Source of the DNA: Clostridia bacterium
GTDB taxonomy: Bacteria > Bacillota > Clostridia > Oscillospirales > Feifaniaceae
DNA: 64,000 nt
Assembly (NCBI GenBank): GCA_017517965.1
Contig: JAFWXR010000005.1
Span: 36,285 to 100,284 of the forward strand
Direction of reading: 5' to 3'
Shown in pieces: positions 8,388 to 16,987 of the stretch (its first letter is position 1; each line of letters opens with the position of its first letter). Below the pieces are notes generated by a model that was given only the letters and a program-made list of their open reading frames with translations, made no database searches and was not told the origin of the DNA. A program made the position numbers and the translations under genes.

Positions 8388-10430
8388 ATGAAAACTCCTT
8401 TGACAAAATTAAAGGGAATAGGGGCCACCAGGGCGGCGGCTTTTGAAAGGCTGGGCATTACGGATGCCGAGTCGCTTTTGTCATACTATCCGAGAAGTTA
8501 TGAGGACCATTCGGTCATAAAAAACTTAAGTGAGATTGCACCGTATGACAGTTGCTCGGTCATTGCAAGCGTTGTAACGACGCCCACCCTCAGCCGTATC
8601 CGAAAAGGGCTTGACATACTGCGTTTTACTATAAGTGACGGTACGGCAACCTGCAAGGTTACGTATTTTAATCAGCCGTATCTCAAAAACTCGTTTGTAA
8701 AGGGCGAAACCTATCTTTTCTACGGCAGATTTGAAGGCAATTTTATAAATCACACGCTCACCAATCCCTATTTTGAAAAGACGGATATTGAGGAGGAGGG
8801 CTCATCACAGCCCATAAAACCGATATATACGGTGGGCAAAGGGCTTACGCAGAAGGCGGTCGTGTCGGCAGTACACTCTGCACTCGATATGTGCGAGGTG
8901 GAGGAGTATATGCCGTCCTACATACTTGATAAATATAAACTCCCTTCGCTTAAAGAGGCGCTTGATGCCGTGCACCGTCCCGAAAATATGGCTCAGGTGA
9001 AATACGGCAGAAGCCGTCTTATATTTGACGAATTTTTAATGCTCTCACTCGGTCTTTTTATGAAAAAAAGTCAGTCGGGAAGGAGTAGCGGTGCACCCTG
9101 CAAAATGGTTGAAATGGCACCGTTTTACGACTCACTCGGCTATGATTTGACCGAGGCACAGCAACGAAGCATAAACGAAGGCATAAGCGATATGTGTGGT
9201 GTGTCACCTATGAACAGGCTTGTTCAGGGTGACGTCGGCAGCGGAAAGACGGCGGTTTCGGCGGCACTTTGCTATTTTGCCATAAAAAACGGCTGGCAGA
9301 GTGCGATTATCGCACCCACCGAAATTCTTGCAAAACAGCATTATGAAAAACTGTCAGCACTGTTCGGCAAATTCGGTATGAAAGTCTCACTTTTGACGGG
9401 TTCAACCAAGAAAAAAGAAAGAGACGAGATTTTAAATGCACTCAAAGACGGTAAAACAGACCTTATGATTGCCACTCATGCACTTATGGTGGAGGACGTC
9501 GTTTTTGACAGACTCGGACTTTTGGTGTGTGATGAACAGCATCGTTTCGGTGTCCGTCAGCGTGCGGCGGCGGTGCAGAAGGGCAATAGTCCGCACCTGC
9601 TTGTAATGAGTGCAACCCCCATTCCCAGAACGCTTGCACTTATGATTTACGGCGACCTTGAGATTTCGGTAATAGACACAATGCCACCAGGCAGACGTGT
9701 GACAAAGACACATTATGTTTCATCAAAACAGAGGGGTCAGGTCAACTCGTTTATAAGGAAAAAACTTAACGACGGTGAACAGGGATATATCGTGTGTCCT
9801 CTCGTTGAGGGAAGCGACGGTCTGCCCGAAGTCAAGGATGCCGTGTCCCACAGGGATGAGCTGAAAAAACTTTTCCCCGACATAGAAATCGGTCTCATTC
9901 ACGGCAGAATGAAGCCTGCCGAAAAGGATGAGGAAATGAAAAAGTTTGTCAGCGGTGAAAGCAGGATACTCATTGCGACGACGGTTATCGAGGTCGGTGT
10001 CGACGTTAAAAATGCGACCTTTATGATAATCGAGAATGCAGAGCGTTTCGGTCTGTCACAGCTTCATCAGCTCAGGGGGCGTGTCGGCAGAGGGAATAAG
10101 CAGAGTTACTGTATTATCGTCAGCGACCACGAGGCACCCGACACCGTCGAAAGATTAAAGGTGCTTGAGAGTACGGCAGACGGTTTTGAAATAGCAAAGA
10201 AAGACCTTGAACTGCGTGGTCCGGGTGACTTTTTCGGCTCACGTCAGCACGGTCTGCCCACGCTTCGTATTGCCGATATGGCGGGGGATACGGTTACACT
10301 TCACGCCGCACAGGAAACGGCTAGAGAAATATACCGAAGCGACCCCGATTTAGAGAAAAAAGAGCATAAAATATTAAAAACGAAGATACAGGAACTTTTT
10401 TCTGTGGACAAAGCAAGCATTTTGAATTAA
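8388..10430 (+). CDS. recG: ATP-dependent DNA helicase RecG
   Basis: 680-residue superfamily 2 helicase that remodels stalled forks and branch-migrates Holliday junctions. It has the N-terminal wedge/OB domain (PLTKLKGIGATRA start), Walker A GDVGSGKT at 281-288, Walker B/box II CDEQHRFG, SATPIPRTLAL, and the C-terminal QLRGRVGRG motif. Length is normal. The start codon follows CAGGTGAA. yloU-yloV-recG is a common Firmicutes arrangement; here DUF4375 interrupts it. Confidence 0.97.
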   Translation: MKTPLTKLKGIGATRAAAFERLGITDAESLLSYYPRSYEDHSVIKNLSEIAPYDSCSVIASVVTTPTLSRIRKGLDILRFTISDGTATCKVTYFNQPYLKNSFVKGETYLFYGRFEGNFINHTLTNPYFEKTDIEEEGSSQPIKPIYTVGKGLTQKAVVSAVHSALDMCEVEEYMPSYILDKYKLPSLKEALDAVHRPENMAQVKYGRSRLIFDEFLMLSLGLFMKKSQSGRSSGAPCKMVEMAPFYDSLGYDLTEAQQRSINEGISDMCGVSPMNRLVQGDVGSGKTAVSAALCYFAIKNGWQSAIIAPTEILAKQHYEKLSALFGKFGMKVSLLTGSTKKKERDEILNALKDGKTDLMIATHALMVEDVVFDRLGLLVCDEQHRFGVRQRAAAVQKGNSPHLLVMSATPIPRTLALMIYGDLEISVIDTMPPGRRVTKTHYVSSKQRGQVNSFIRKKLNDGEQGYIVCPLVEGSDGLPEVKDAVSHRDELKKLFPDIEIGLIHGRMKPAEKDEEMKKFVSGESRILIATTVIEVGVDVKNATFMIIENAERFGLSQLHQLRGRVGRGNKQSYCIIVSDHEAPDTVERLKVLESTADGFEIAKKDLELRGPGDFFGSRQHGLPTLRIADMAGDTVTLHAAQETAREIYRSDPDLEKKEHKILKTKIQELFSVDKASILN

Positions 10431-10461
10431 AATAAGATTATTCCATCTGAAAGGTGATAAT

Positions 10462-11028
10462 ATGAAGAAAATTATATCTGTGGCACTTGCCGTAATACTT
10501 ATGATGTCGTTTGCGGGATGTGACAAAAATCTTAAAATTGAGAAGGATGAAAACAATCAGAACGAAACCTCGTTTGACGTCGGCGGTTTTGCACTCGGCA
10601 TTGACGAGGAGGAAAACGTTGTTGAAATAGGTATGTATACGGGTGATGATGAAAAGGTGCGTGTACCCGATACGGTTGACGGTCTGCCCGTCGTAGGTAT
10701 TCTTGCAAACTGCTTTGCAGGATGTAACGTGGAAGAAGTAAAAATGGGTAAATACGTGTATTATATTGAGTCCTACGCTTTCCAGTGGGCGGCGATTGAG
10801 GAGTTTGAGGTGCCCGAAGGTGCAACCTATCTCGGTGACCACGTTTTCCTTGAATGTGAAAATTTAAAGAAGGTAACGCTTCCCGACAGTCTTGAAACGA
10901 TTGGTGACAACATATTTGAGGGTTGTGTAAACGAGGTTGAGGTTGTCGTGGAAAAGGACAGTTTTGCCCACGAATACTGCGAGAAAATACTTGCCGACGG
11001 TGCAAACATAAAAATCAAAGCAAAATAA
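10462..11028 (+). CDS. Leucine-rich-repeat (BspA type) lipoprotein
   Basis: 188 residues. Signal peptide with a lipobox ending FAGC (Cys20), so probably a lipid-anchored surface protein. Residues about 50-165 contain LRR_5/BspA-type repeats: VPDTVDGLPVVGILANCFAG, IESYAFQWAAIEEFEVPEG, LGDHVFLECENLKKVTLPDS. Such repeats usually mediate protein binding at the cell surface. It starts 32 nt after recG. The partner is unknown. Confidence 0.85.
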   Translation: MKKIISVALAVILMMSFAGCDKNLKIEKDENNQNETSFDVGGFALGIDEEENVVEIGMYTGDDEKVRVPDTVDGLPVVGILANCFAGCNVEEVKMGKYVYYIESYAFQWAAIEEFEVPEGATYLGDHVFLECENLKKVTLPDSLETIGDNIFEGCVNEVEVVVEKDSFAHEYCEKILADGANIKIKAK

Positions 11029-11030
11029 GC

Positions 11031-11057
11031 AAAAGGGTAGACTCTGTCTACCCTTTT
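11031..11057 (+). terminator. Terminator after the LRR lipoprotein gene
   Basis: AAAAGGGTAGAC / GTCTACCCTTTTT hairpin two nt after the stop codon. It is followed by tandem copies of the motif ATTCCGAATT. Confidence 0.85.
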
Positions 11058-11090
11058 TAATTCGTAATTCCGAATTCCGCATTCCGAATT

Positions 11091-11124
11091 AAAAAAGAAC
11101 TTCCCTTTTGGGAAGTTCTTTTTT
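11091..11124. terminator. Bidirectional terminator after the nucleoside ABC operon
   Basis: AAAAAAGAACTTCCC / GGGAAGTTCTTTTTT with a 4-nt loop. It lies right after the stop codon of the minus-strand permease gene; the symmetry lets it act in both directions. Confidence 0.85.
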
Positions 11125-11125
11125 A

Positions 11126-12154
11126 TTATCTGTCTTCTCTGAAATAGGGGAGGCCGAGTGCTGCGGGAGCCTGTGATTTTTTATTCTTCCTGCAGCTTGT
11201 GATGACGAGCACCACGATAGTCACTATATACGGAATCATATTATAAAGATTCTGCATATGTGCCGTCTTTGCAAGGCCGAACCAGTTGGCAAGCTTCGTC
11301 GAAATACTGCTCGGCAGGTAGAGATACAGCCAGTAGCAGAAACCGAACAGATACGAGCCCCATATAGCATTTTTGGGCTTCCAGTTGGTAAAAATTACGA
11401 GAGCAACGGCGAGCCAGCCGAGAGCCTCGATACTGCCGTCGTTTGCCCAGGTGCCCTTGATATAGTCCATTACGTAGAACAGACCGCCCATACCCGAAAT
11501 ACCTGCACCGATACAGGTGGATAAGTATTTATAACGGGTTACGTTTATACCTGCCGCATCTGCCGTTGCAGGATTCTCGCCGACTGCACGCAGATTGAGA
11601 CCGGTTTTTGTTTTGGAAAGAAAATACTGTGATACTATCGCAATCACGATGGCAAGATACGCCATAAAGCCGTATGAAAAGAATATTTTACCGACTGCAC
11701 CCATAGAGGAGAGACCGGGGATATTTGTACGGAACACCGAACTTGTCACGGGCACTGAAATCTGACCTACACCGCCTGCAAGCTTGTTGAGTGAGCCGCC
11801 GAAGAAGTTGGCAACACCCGAGCCGAATATCGTAAGGGTAAGACCCGTAACGTTCTGATTTGCACGAAGTGTAATGGTGAGAAAACTGTAAATAAGACCG
11901 CCGAGTGCCGAAGCAACGAAAGCCGACACCATTGCAAGTATAAGGCAGATGACGGGATTCGGATTCGGGACATTAAGCTCGTACATAAAGGTAGATGCAA
12001 GCGATGCAATACCGCCGAGATACATTATGCCGGGCACACCGAGATTCAAGTTACCCGATTTTTCGGTGAGCGTTTCACCGATTGAGCCGTACATAATAAC
12101 CGTACCGAATATTATGGCACCCTGTATCCAGGAAATAAGTGAGGATAAGGTCAT
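11126..12154 (-). CDS. ABC transporter permease, nucleoside (NupQ/YufQ type)
   Basis: 342-residue inner-membrane permease of the BPD_transp_2 family (about 8-9 helices), with GETLTEKSGNLNLGVPGIM near the N-terminus and TADAAGINVTRYKYLST in the coupling loop. It is the second permease of a BMP-type importer; relatives import purine nucleosides. It overlaps the preceding permease gene by 4 nt (ATGA). Last gene of the run bmp-ATPase-permease-permease. Confidence 0.9.
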   Translation of the reverse strand: MTLSSLISWIQGAIIFGTVIMYGSIGETLTEKSGNLNLGVPGIMYLGGIASLASTFMYELNVPNPNPVICLILAMVSAFVASALGGLIYSFLTITLRANQNVTGLTLTIFGSGVANFFGGSLNKLAGGVGQISVPVTSSVFRTNIPGLSSMGAVGKIFFSYGFMAYLAIVIAIVSQYFLSKTKTGLNLRAVGENPATADAAGINVTRYKYLSTCIGAGISGMGGLFYVMDYIKGTWANDGSIEALGWLAVALVIFTNWKPKNAIWGSYLFGFCYWLYLYLPSSISTKLANWFGLAKTAHMQNLYNMIPYIVTIVVLVITSCRKNKKSQAPAALGLPYFREDR

Positions 12155-13248
12155 TTTGCAGCCACCTCCTTATGTTTGCCCCTGAGGATGAGGCGGTAAT
12201 TGATAAAGAACTCACTTCCGAGGATGAAGAAGAGTATAATACCCGTCACCATTTCGGAGGCATACTCGTTTAAGTTGAAATCGGAAGCAATCTGTGCCGC
12301 ACCCTTATCGAGAAATACGAGCAGGAATGAAATGAGCGTCATCGTAAGCGAGTTAAACTTTGCAAGCCACGCCACGATAATTGCCGTAAAGCCCCTTCCG
12401 CCTGCGGTAGACGTCGAAATCGTATGCGATACGCCTGCAACCTCAACGAAGCCTGCAATACCGCATATTGCACCCGAAATGAGCATAGTTCTGATAATGA
12501 CTTTTTTCACGTTGATGCCTGCATAGCGTGCAGTATTTTCACTTTCACCGACAACGGCAATTTCGTAACCGTGTTTGCTGATTTTGAGGTAAAAATACAT
12601 TCCTGCCGCAAGCAGAACGACGATAATTACGTTTAGTATATACTGTTCACCGAAAAGGCGGGGAAACCAGCCCTTGCCCGTATCAAGATTGATGATACCG
12701 ACCGAGTGTGACTGCTTTTTATCCCAGAAATCCACGAAAAACGAGGTGAGATAAATTGCAACGTAGTTCATCATAAGTGTGAAAAGCGTTTCATTCGTGT
12801 TCCATTTTGCCTTGAATATGGCAGGCAAAAGGCCCCACAGTGCACCTGCAATACAGCTCGTGACAAACATCACGATGAGAAGGAGCACCGTCGGCATGGA
12901 CTTGAAATACATCATGCAGGCAGCCGTTACAAGACCGCCGATAAGTATCTGTCCCTCAGCACCGATATTCCAGAAGCGCATTTTAAATGCGGGGGCAAGA
13001 CCGACCGAGATACACAGAAGAATCATTGCATCACGAATCGTATTCCAGGTCTTACCCGTCGTGCCGAAAGCACCTCTGTACATCGAGCCGTACACGGCAA
13101 ACGGGTTGAGTTTTGTTATCGAAAAGATAACAACGGCGGAAACTATGAGAGCTAAAATAACCGAAACGATGCGGATAAGATACGCTTTCCACCATACCAT
13201 AGCGTCACGTTTTGCTATTCTTATAAGCGGTTCATGGTTTTTGTTCAT
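12151..13248 (-). CDS. ABC transporter permease, nucleoside (NupP/YufP type)
   Basis: 365-residue permease of the BPD_transp_2 family. It shows the typical sequences GLAPAFKMRFWNIGAEGQIL and YAGINVKKVIIRTMLISGA, and about ten membrane helices. It would pair with the next permease to form the channel. It overlaps the ATPase gene by 4 nt upstream and the second permease by 4 nt downstream, so translation is probably coupled. Confidence 0.9.
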   Translation of the reverse strand: MNKNHEPLIRIAKRDAMVWWKAYLIRIVSVILALIVSAVVIFSITKLNPFAVYGSMYRGAFGTTGKTWNTIRDAMILLCISVGLAPAFKMRFWNIGAEGQILIGGLVTAACMMYFKSMPTVLLLIVMFVTSCIAGALWGLLPAIFKAKWNTNETLFTLMMNYVAIYLTSFFVDFWDKKQSHSVGIINLDTGKGWFPRLFGEQYILNVIIVVLLAAGMYFYLKISKHGYEIAVVGESENTARYAGINVKKVIIRTMLISGAICGIAGFVEVAGVSHTISTSTAGGRGFTAIIVAWLAKFNSLTMTLISFLLVFLDKGAAQIASDFNLNEYASEMVTGIILFFILGSEFFINYRLILRGKHKEVAAK

Positions 13249-14789
13249 TTGCCCTCACCCCCGTCCTGTAATTTTGTCATAAGCAGACCGACCTCTTCTT
13301 TGGTGGTGTTACGTGCATCTACGATGCCGTTTAACTTACCGTCACACAGAACGAGAATTCTGTCTGCATGTGCGAGCAGCACGTCAAGGTCTTCACCGAC
13401 GTATATTACCGCAACGCCTTTTTTCTTCTGCTCGTTGAGCAGGTGATAGATAGTGTAAGAAGTGTTGATATCAAGCCCTCTCACCGCATACGCCGTCATA
13501 AGAACGGCAGGTGCAGATGCGATTTCACGCCCTACGAGGACCTTTTGTACGTTACCGCCCGAGAGTTTTCTTACGGGTGTATTTATACCCGGGGTTACGA
13601 CACCAAGCTCCTTTTTTATCTTTTCGGCAAGTTTTTTGGGACTCTTGCGTTCAAGGAAGAAGGAGTGACCGTCCATATAACTCTTGAGCATCATATTGTC
13701 CGACATACCCATACTGCCGACAAGACCCATACCGAGTCTGTCTTCGGGCACGAAGGAGAGTGCGATACCTAAATTGTGTATCTGTTTGGGGGTTTTGCCG
13801 ATAAGTTCAATCGCACTTTCACCGTCGGGACTGTCGTAGAGTATGCTCGAACCGTCACAGGTGTTCTGCAGACCTGCAACAGCCTCAAGAAGTTCCTTCT
13901 GTCCGCAACCCGAGATGCCGGCAATACCGAGAATTTCACCGCCGAAAACATCAAAATTTATATTTTCAAGAACGTTTACACCGTCGGAATTTTTAATCGA
14001 AAGATTTTTAATCTGAAGTCGCTTTACGGGATTTTCAGGCTCGGGTCTGTCTATGTTTAAAATGACCTTTTTGCCCACCATCATTTCGGTAAGCGAAAGC
14101 TCGGTTGCATCAGCCGTGTCAACCGTGCCGACGTATTCACCCTTGCGGAGAATTGACACCCTGTCCGAAATTGAGAGCACTTCGTGCAGTTTATGCGTGA
14201 TAATAATTATGGATTTACCGTCGGCACGCATATTGCGAAGCACGTCAAAGAGCTTTTCGGTTTCCTGCGGTGTTAAAACTGCAGTCGGCTCGTCAAGAAT
14301 GAGAATGTTTGCACCCCTGTACAGCACCTTGACTATTTCAAGCGTCTGCTTCTGTGAAACACTCATATCATAGACCTTTTGGTCGGGGTCAACGTCAAAA
14401 CCGTACTTTTCGCAGATTTCGTTAATTCTTGCAGAAACCTCTTTTAAATTAAGTTTTTCGTCTATACCCAGAGCAACGTTTTCAGCCGCCGTAAATACGT
14501 CAATAAGCTTGAAATGCTGATGTATCATACCGATTCCAAGGTCAAACGCATCCTTCGGAGAGCGGATGGCAACCTTTTTACCGTCGACGTATATATCACC
14601 TTCATCGGGATAGTAAATGCCCGAAAGCATATTCATAAGGGTGGTTTTTCCGCTTCCGTTTTCACCTAAAAGCGAGAGTATTTCACCACTGTAAATGTCA
14701 AGCGTGACTTTGTTGTTTGCAACGGTTGAACCGAATACCTTGGTGACGTTTTCCATATGGATTGCTGTCTTACGTTCCGTTGTAATCAC
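13245..14789 (-). CDS. ABC transporter ATP-binding protein, double domain (NupO/YufO type)
   Basis: 514-residue protein with two fused nucleotide-binding domains, as in nucleoside and ribose importers. The first has Walker A GENGSGKTT and signature MSVSQKQTLEIVKVL; the second has the degenerate P-loop GISGCGQKE and signature LSGGNVQKVLVGREI. In the second Walker B region, MTAYAVRGLD replaces the usual hydrophobic-DEP(T)RGLD, so site 2 looks catalytically weak, as is common in this family. Start: the GTG at 14789 lies within a GAGGTG; an ATG at 14756 is the alternative. Confidence 0.92.
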   Translation of the reverse strand: MITTERKTAIHMENVTKVFGSTVANNKVTLDIYSGEILSLLGENGSGKTTLMNMLSGIYYPDEGDIYVDGKKVAIRSPKDAFDLGIGMIHQHFKLIDVFTAAENVALGIDEKLNLKEVSARINEICEKYGFDVDPDQKVYDMSVSQKQTLEIVKVLYRGANILILDEPTAVLTPQETEKLFDVLRNMRADGKSIIIITHKLHEVLSISDRVSILRKGEYVGTVDTADATELSLTEMMVGKKVILNIDRPEPENPVKRLQIKNLSIKNSDGVNVLENINFDVFGGEILGIAGISGCGQKELLEAVAGLQNTCDGSSILYDSPDGESAIELIGKTPKQIHNLGIALSFVPEDRLGMGLVGSMGMSDNMMLKSYMDGHSFFLERKSPKKLAEKIKKELGVVTPGINTPVRKLSGGNVQKVLVGREIASAPAVLMTAYAVRGLDINTSYTIYHLLNEQKKKGVAVIYVGEDLDVLLAHADRILVLCDGKLNGIVDARNTTKEEVGLLMTKLQDGGEGK

Positions 14790-14805
14790 CTCACTGTTAA
14801 AATAA

Positions 14806-14833
14806 AGAGGGAAGCCGTTTGTGACTTCCCTCT
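14806..14833 (-). terminator. Intra-operon terminator between the BMP gene and the ATPase gene
   Basis: Minus-strand hairpin AGAGGGAAG / CTTCCCTCT followed by TTTATTTT. It probably lets the binding-protein mRNA accumulate above that of the ATPase and permeases. Confidence 0.7.
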
Positions 14834-14849
14834 GTTTCGTTAATACAGA

Positions 14850-16073
14850 TTATTCTTCAACGATGCCGTCAATTCTGAGCTGGAATGAAGGCGCACTCTG
14901 GAAGTATGATTCGTGGTAGTAACCGTCAAATACAGCTTCATCTGCATCGGGAACAAAGTTGCCGTCAGTATCCGTTGCGAATGCTGAGGTAACTACGTTG
15001 CCTTCAACCGTGAATGTTGCAGTGTCAAATACGTTGAGAGAACCGTCCTTGAGGGCTGCTTCAACTTCAGCAACCTTTTCAGCAGTACCTTCTGCACAAG
15101 CGGGACCGAGGTCAGTTATAGCAACAGCATCTTCGCTGTAACCCTTTGCCCAGTTTGTGGGAACGCCGTTACCGTCCATAAATGACTTGATTGCTTCTGT
15201 GTAGTAAACACTCCAGTTGTTTGTTGCTGACGTAAGAGCAACTGTGGGAGCAACTGAAAGCATATCGATGTTGTAGCCTACTGAGTAAGCAACAGTACCG
15301 TTCTTTGCAGCAGCTTCAACTGCAGCGGGAGCACCCGTTGAGTCAGCGTGCTGACCGATGATAACGCAACCGTCAGCAAGGAAAGCGTTTGCAGCTTCGC
15401 CTTCTTTAACGATGTCAAACCATGAACCCGTGTAAGATACCTTCATCATAACGTCGGGGTATACTGACTTGATACCGAGATAGAATGCCGTGTAGCCTGA
15501 AACAACTTCAGCGTAAGGATGAGCACCAACGTAACCAACCTTAACCTTACCGTCTTCATAGTTAGCATCTGTGAGCTTGCCGTCAGCCACGAGCTCGGCA
15601 ATCTTCATACCTGCAACTACACCTGAAACGTATCTTGATTCATATACGTTTGTGAAAGCGTTGCAGAAGTTGGGGAGACCGCTTGCCTTAGCCGTGTCAC
15701 CCGTCATAGCAACGAAAGTCACTTCGGGATGTTCCATAGCGGCAGCCTTCATAAAGTCCTGATGACCGTAGCTGTTTGAGAATATGAGTTCACAACCGTT
15801 TTCAACAAGGTCAACTGCAGCGTCGTGACAAGTCTGATCTTCGGGAACCGTGTATTTCCAGAGAATGTTGGAATCAGCGATACCGAGAGACTTTGCAGCA
15901 TCCTTGATGCCTTTGATGTGAGCGTACGTGTAGCCTTCGTTTTCGTCACCGACGAGAATTACACCTATTTTGAGTGTGTTTTCAGCATCGGTATTTGTCT
16001 TGTTGCCGCAAGCGGCGAGTGATGTGAGTACGAGCATTACTGCAAGTACGACTGCGAGAATTTTCTTTGCCAT
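14850..16073 (-). CDS. BMP-family ABC substrate-binding lipoprotein (nucleoside importer)
   Basis: 407 residues. Lipobox LAAC gives a lipidated Cys near residue 21. The rest is the BMP/PnrA fold: KIGVILVGDENEGYTYAHIKG, EVTFVAMTGD, YVSGVVAGMKIAE, VKVGYVGAHPYAEVVSGYTAF. Members bind purine nucleosides, which fits the upstream xpt gene. The start at 16073 has GGGAGG 9-10 nt upstream; a TTG at 16091 would overlap that site. It lies 58 nt downstream of xpt with no terminator seen between them. Confidence 0.92.
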   Translation of the reverse strand: MAKKILAVVLAVMLVLTSLAACGNKTNTDAENTLKIGVILVGDENEGYTYAHIKGIKDAAKSLGIADSNILWKYTVPEDQTCHDAAVDLVENGCELIFSNSYGHQDFMKAAAMEHPEVTFVAMTGDTAKASGLPNFCNAFTNVYESRYVSGVVAGMKIAELVADGKLTDANYEDGKVKVGYVGAHPYAEVVSGYTAFYLGIKSVYPDVMMKVSYTGSWFDIVKEGEAANAFLADGCVIIGQHADSTGAPAAVEAAAKNGTVAYSVGYNIDMLSVAPTVALTSATNNWSVYYTEAIKSFMDGNGVPTNWAKGYSEDAVAITDLGPACAEGTAEKVAEVEAALKDGSLNVFDTATFTVEGNVVTSAFATDTDGNFVPDADEAVFDGYYHESYFQSAPSFQLRIDGIVEE

Positions 16074-16131
16074 AAAGTTTTTTCCTCCCAATATTTTTCT
16101 TATTTATTATTGCGCATAACACGCCATAATA

Positions 16132-16701
16132 CTAAATAAAATGTACGCCGTTTTCATCCATCGATTCTATCCTTGCAAGAGATTCGACACGGATGCCCAT
16201 ATCACGTATTATTTTACCGCCGTCCTGGTACGCCTTTTCAATGACGATGCCTGCACCCACGATTTCTGCCCCTGCATCACGGATAAGCGACGCAAGTGCC
16301 GCAAGCGCACTGCCCCTTGCCAGAAAGTCGTCTATAATAAGCACTTTGTCGTCGGGCGAGAGATAATCTTTTACAACTACTATGTCGTAGGTGGTTTTGT
16401 GGGTATACGATTCAACCTTTGCCGTATACATATCGCCCGATATGTTTGTCGTCTTCGATTTTTTTGCAAAAACAACGGGAACGTCAAAAAATTGCGCTGT
16501 CAGACATGCAATACCTATCCCCGATGCTTCGATGGTAAGTATTTTGGTGACACCGCAATCCTTATAAAGCCTGTGAAATTCACGACCGAGCTCACAAATA
16601 AAAGCCACGTCGATACAGTGGTTGAGAAAGTTATCAACTTTAAGGACGTTGCCCTCGAGCACTCTGCCGTCTTTAAGAATTCTGTCTTCAAGCAGTTTCA
16701 T
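16132..16701 (-). CDS. xpt: Xanthine phosphoribosyltransferase
   Basis: 189-residue cytoplasmic purine-salvage enzyme joining xanthine to PRPP to give XMP. It opens with MKLLEDRILKDGRVL and has the PRPP-binding loop VLIIDDFLARGSAL and the FAKKSKT segment, both as in Bacillus Xpt. GGAG precedes the ATG. The gene is followed by a nucleoside-type ABC importer on the same strand and is divergent from uraA. No purine riboswitch is found in its short leader. Confidence 0.93.
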   Translation of the reverse strand: MKLLEDRILKDGRVLEGNVLKVDNFLNHCIDVAFICELGREFHRLYKDCGVTKILTIEASGIGIACLTAQFFDVPVVFAKKSKTTNISGDMYTAKVESYTHKTTYDIVVVKDYLSPDDKVLIIDDFLARGSALAALASLIRDAGAEIVGAGIVIEKAYQDGGKIIRDMGIRVESLARIESMDENGVHFI

Positions 16702-16732
16702 TATGATAACTCCTCACGAAATTGATAAACAC

Positions 16733-16761
16733 ATTATATACTATATGAATACAAATTTCAA
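16733..16761 (-). promoter_or_regulatory. Promoter of xpt
   Basis: Minus strand: -35 TTGAAA (16756-16761), 17-nt spacer, -10 TATAAT (16733-16738). It is 32 nt ahead of the xpt start codon. Confidence 0.75.
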
Positions 16762-16820
16762 TCTTCAAGTTCGACAAAATGATACTTTTTATACATAAAT
16801 TTTTATTATGCAAAAAATCC

Positions 16821-16849
16821 TTTACAAATTGTCGTAATAAAGGTATAAT
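16821..16849 (+). promoter_or_regulatory. Promoter of uraA
   Basis: -35 TTTACA (16821-16826), 17-nt spacer, -10 TATAAT (16844-16849). It predicts a transcript start at or next to G16856, the first base of the structured leader. Confidence 0.85.
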
Positions 16850-16855
16850 CAAAAA

Positions 16856-16947
16856 GGTAAATCTACAGCTCCGTTACCGTGATGACTTTAGATTGTATAA
16901 TAGTTAAGTTCAAGCAATCTTGCCGTCACGTGCAGGATTGTTTTTTT
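16856..16947 (+). promoter_or_regulatory. uraA leader: candidate pseudoknot riboswitch with terminator
   Basis: The predicted 5' end GGTAA (16856-16860) is complementary to TTACC (16874-16878). ATCTA (16861-16865) is complementary to TAGAT (16889-16893), an order that allows an H-type pseudoknot. AGATTG (16890-16895) can instead pair with CAATCT (16915-16920), the 5' arm of an intrinsic terminator (CAATCTTGC / GCAGGATTG, 16915-16940, then seven T). The shared strand gives a classic terminator/antiterminator choice. It does not match the purine, preQ1 or PyrR-site consensus as I know them. The ligand or factor is unknown. Confidence 0.6.
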
Positions 16948-16987
16948 ATCGCAAAACTACATATAAAAAGGAAAGAGGTAAACAAAC

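Noticed and set aside
16141..16725. Long plus-strand frame (194 codons) across xpt
   Set aside because: It is the antisense shadow of xpt, with no ribosome site and a Cys/Phe/Tyr-rich composition typical of reverse-frame reading.
16856..16947. Calling the uraA leader a purine riboswitch or PyrR attenuator
   Set aside because: None of the conserved purine-aptamer loop sequences and no PyrR-binding hairpin consensus could be found.
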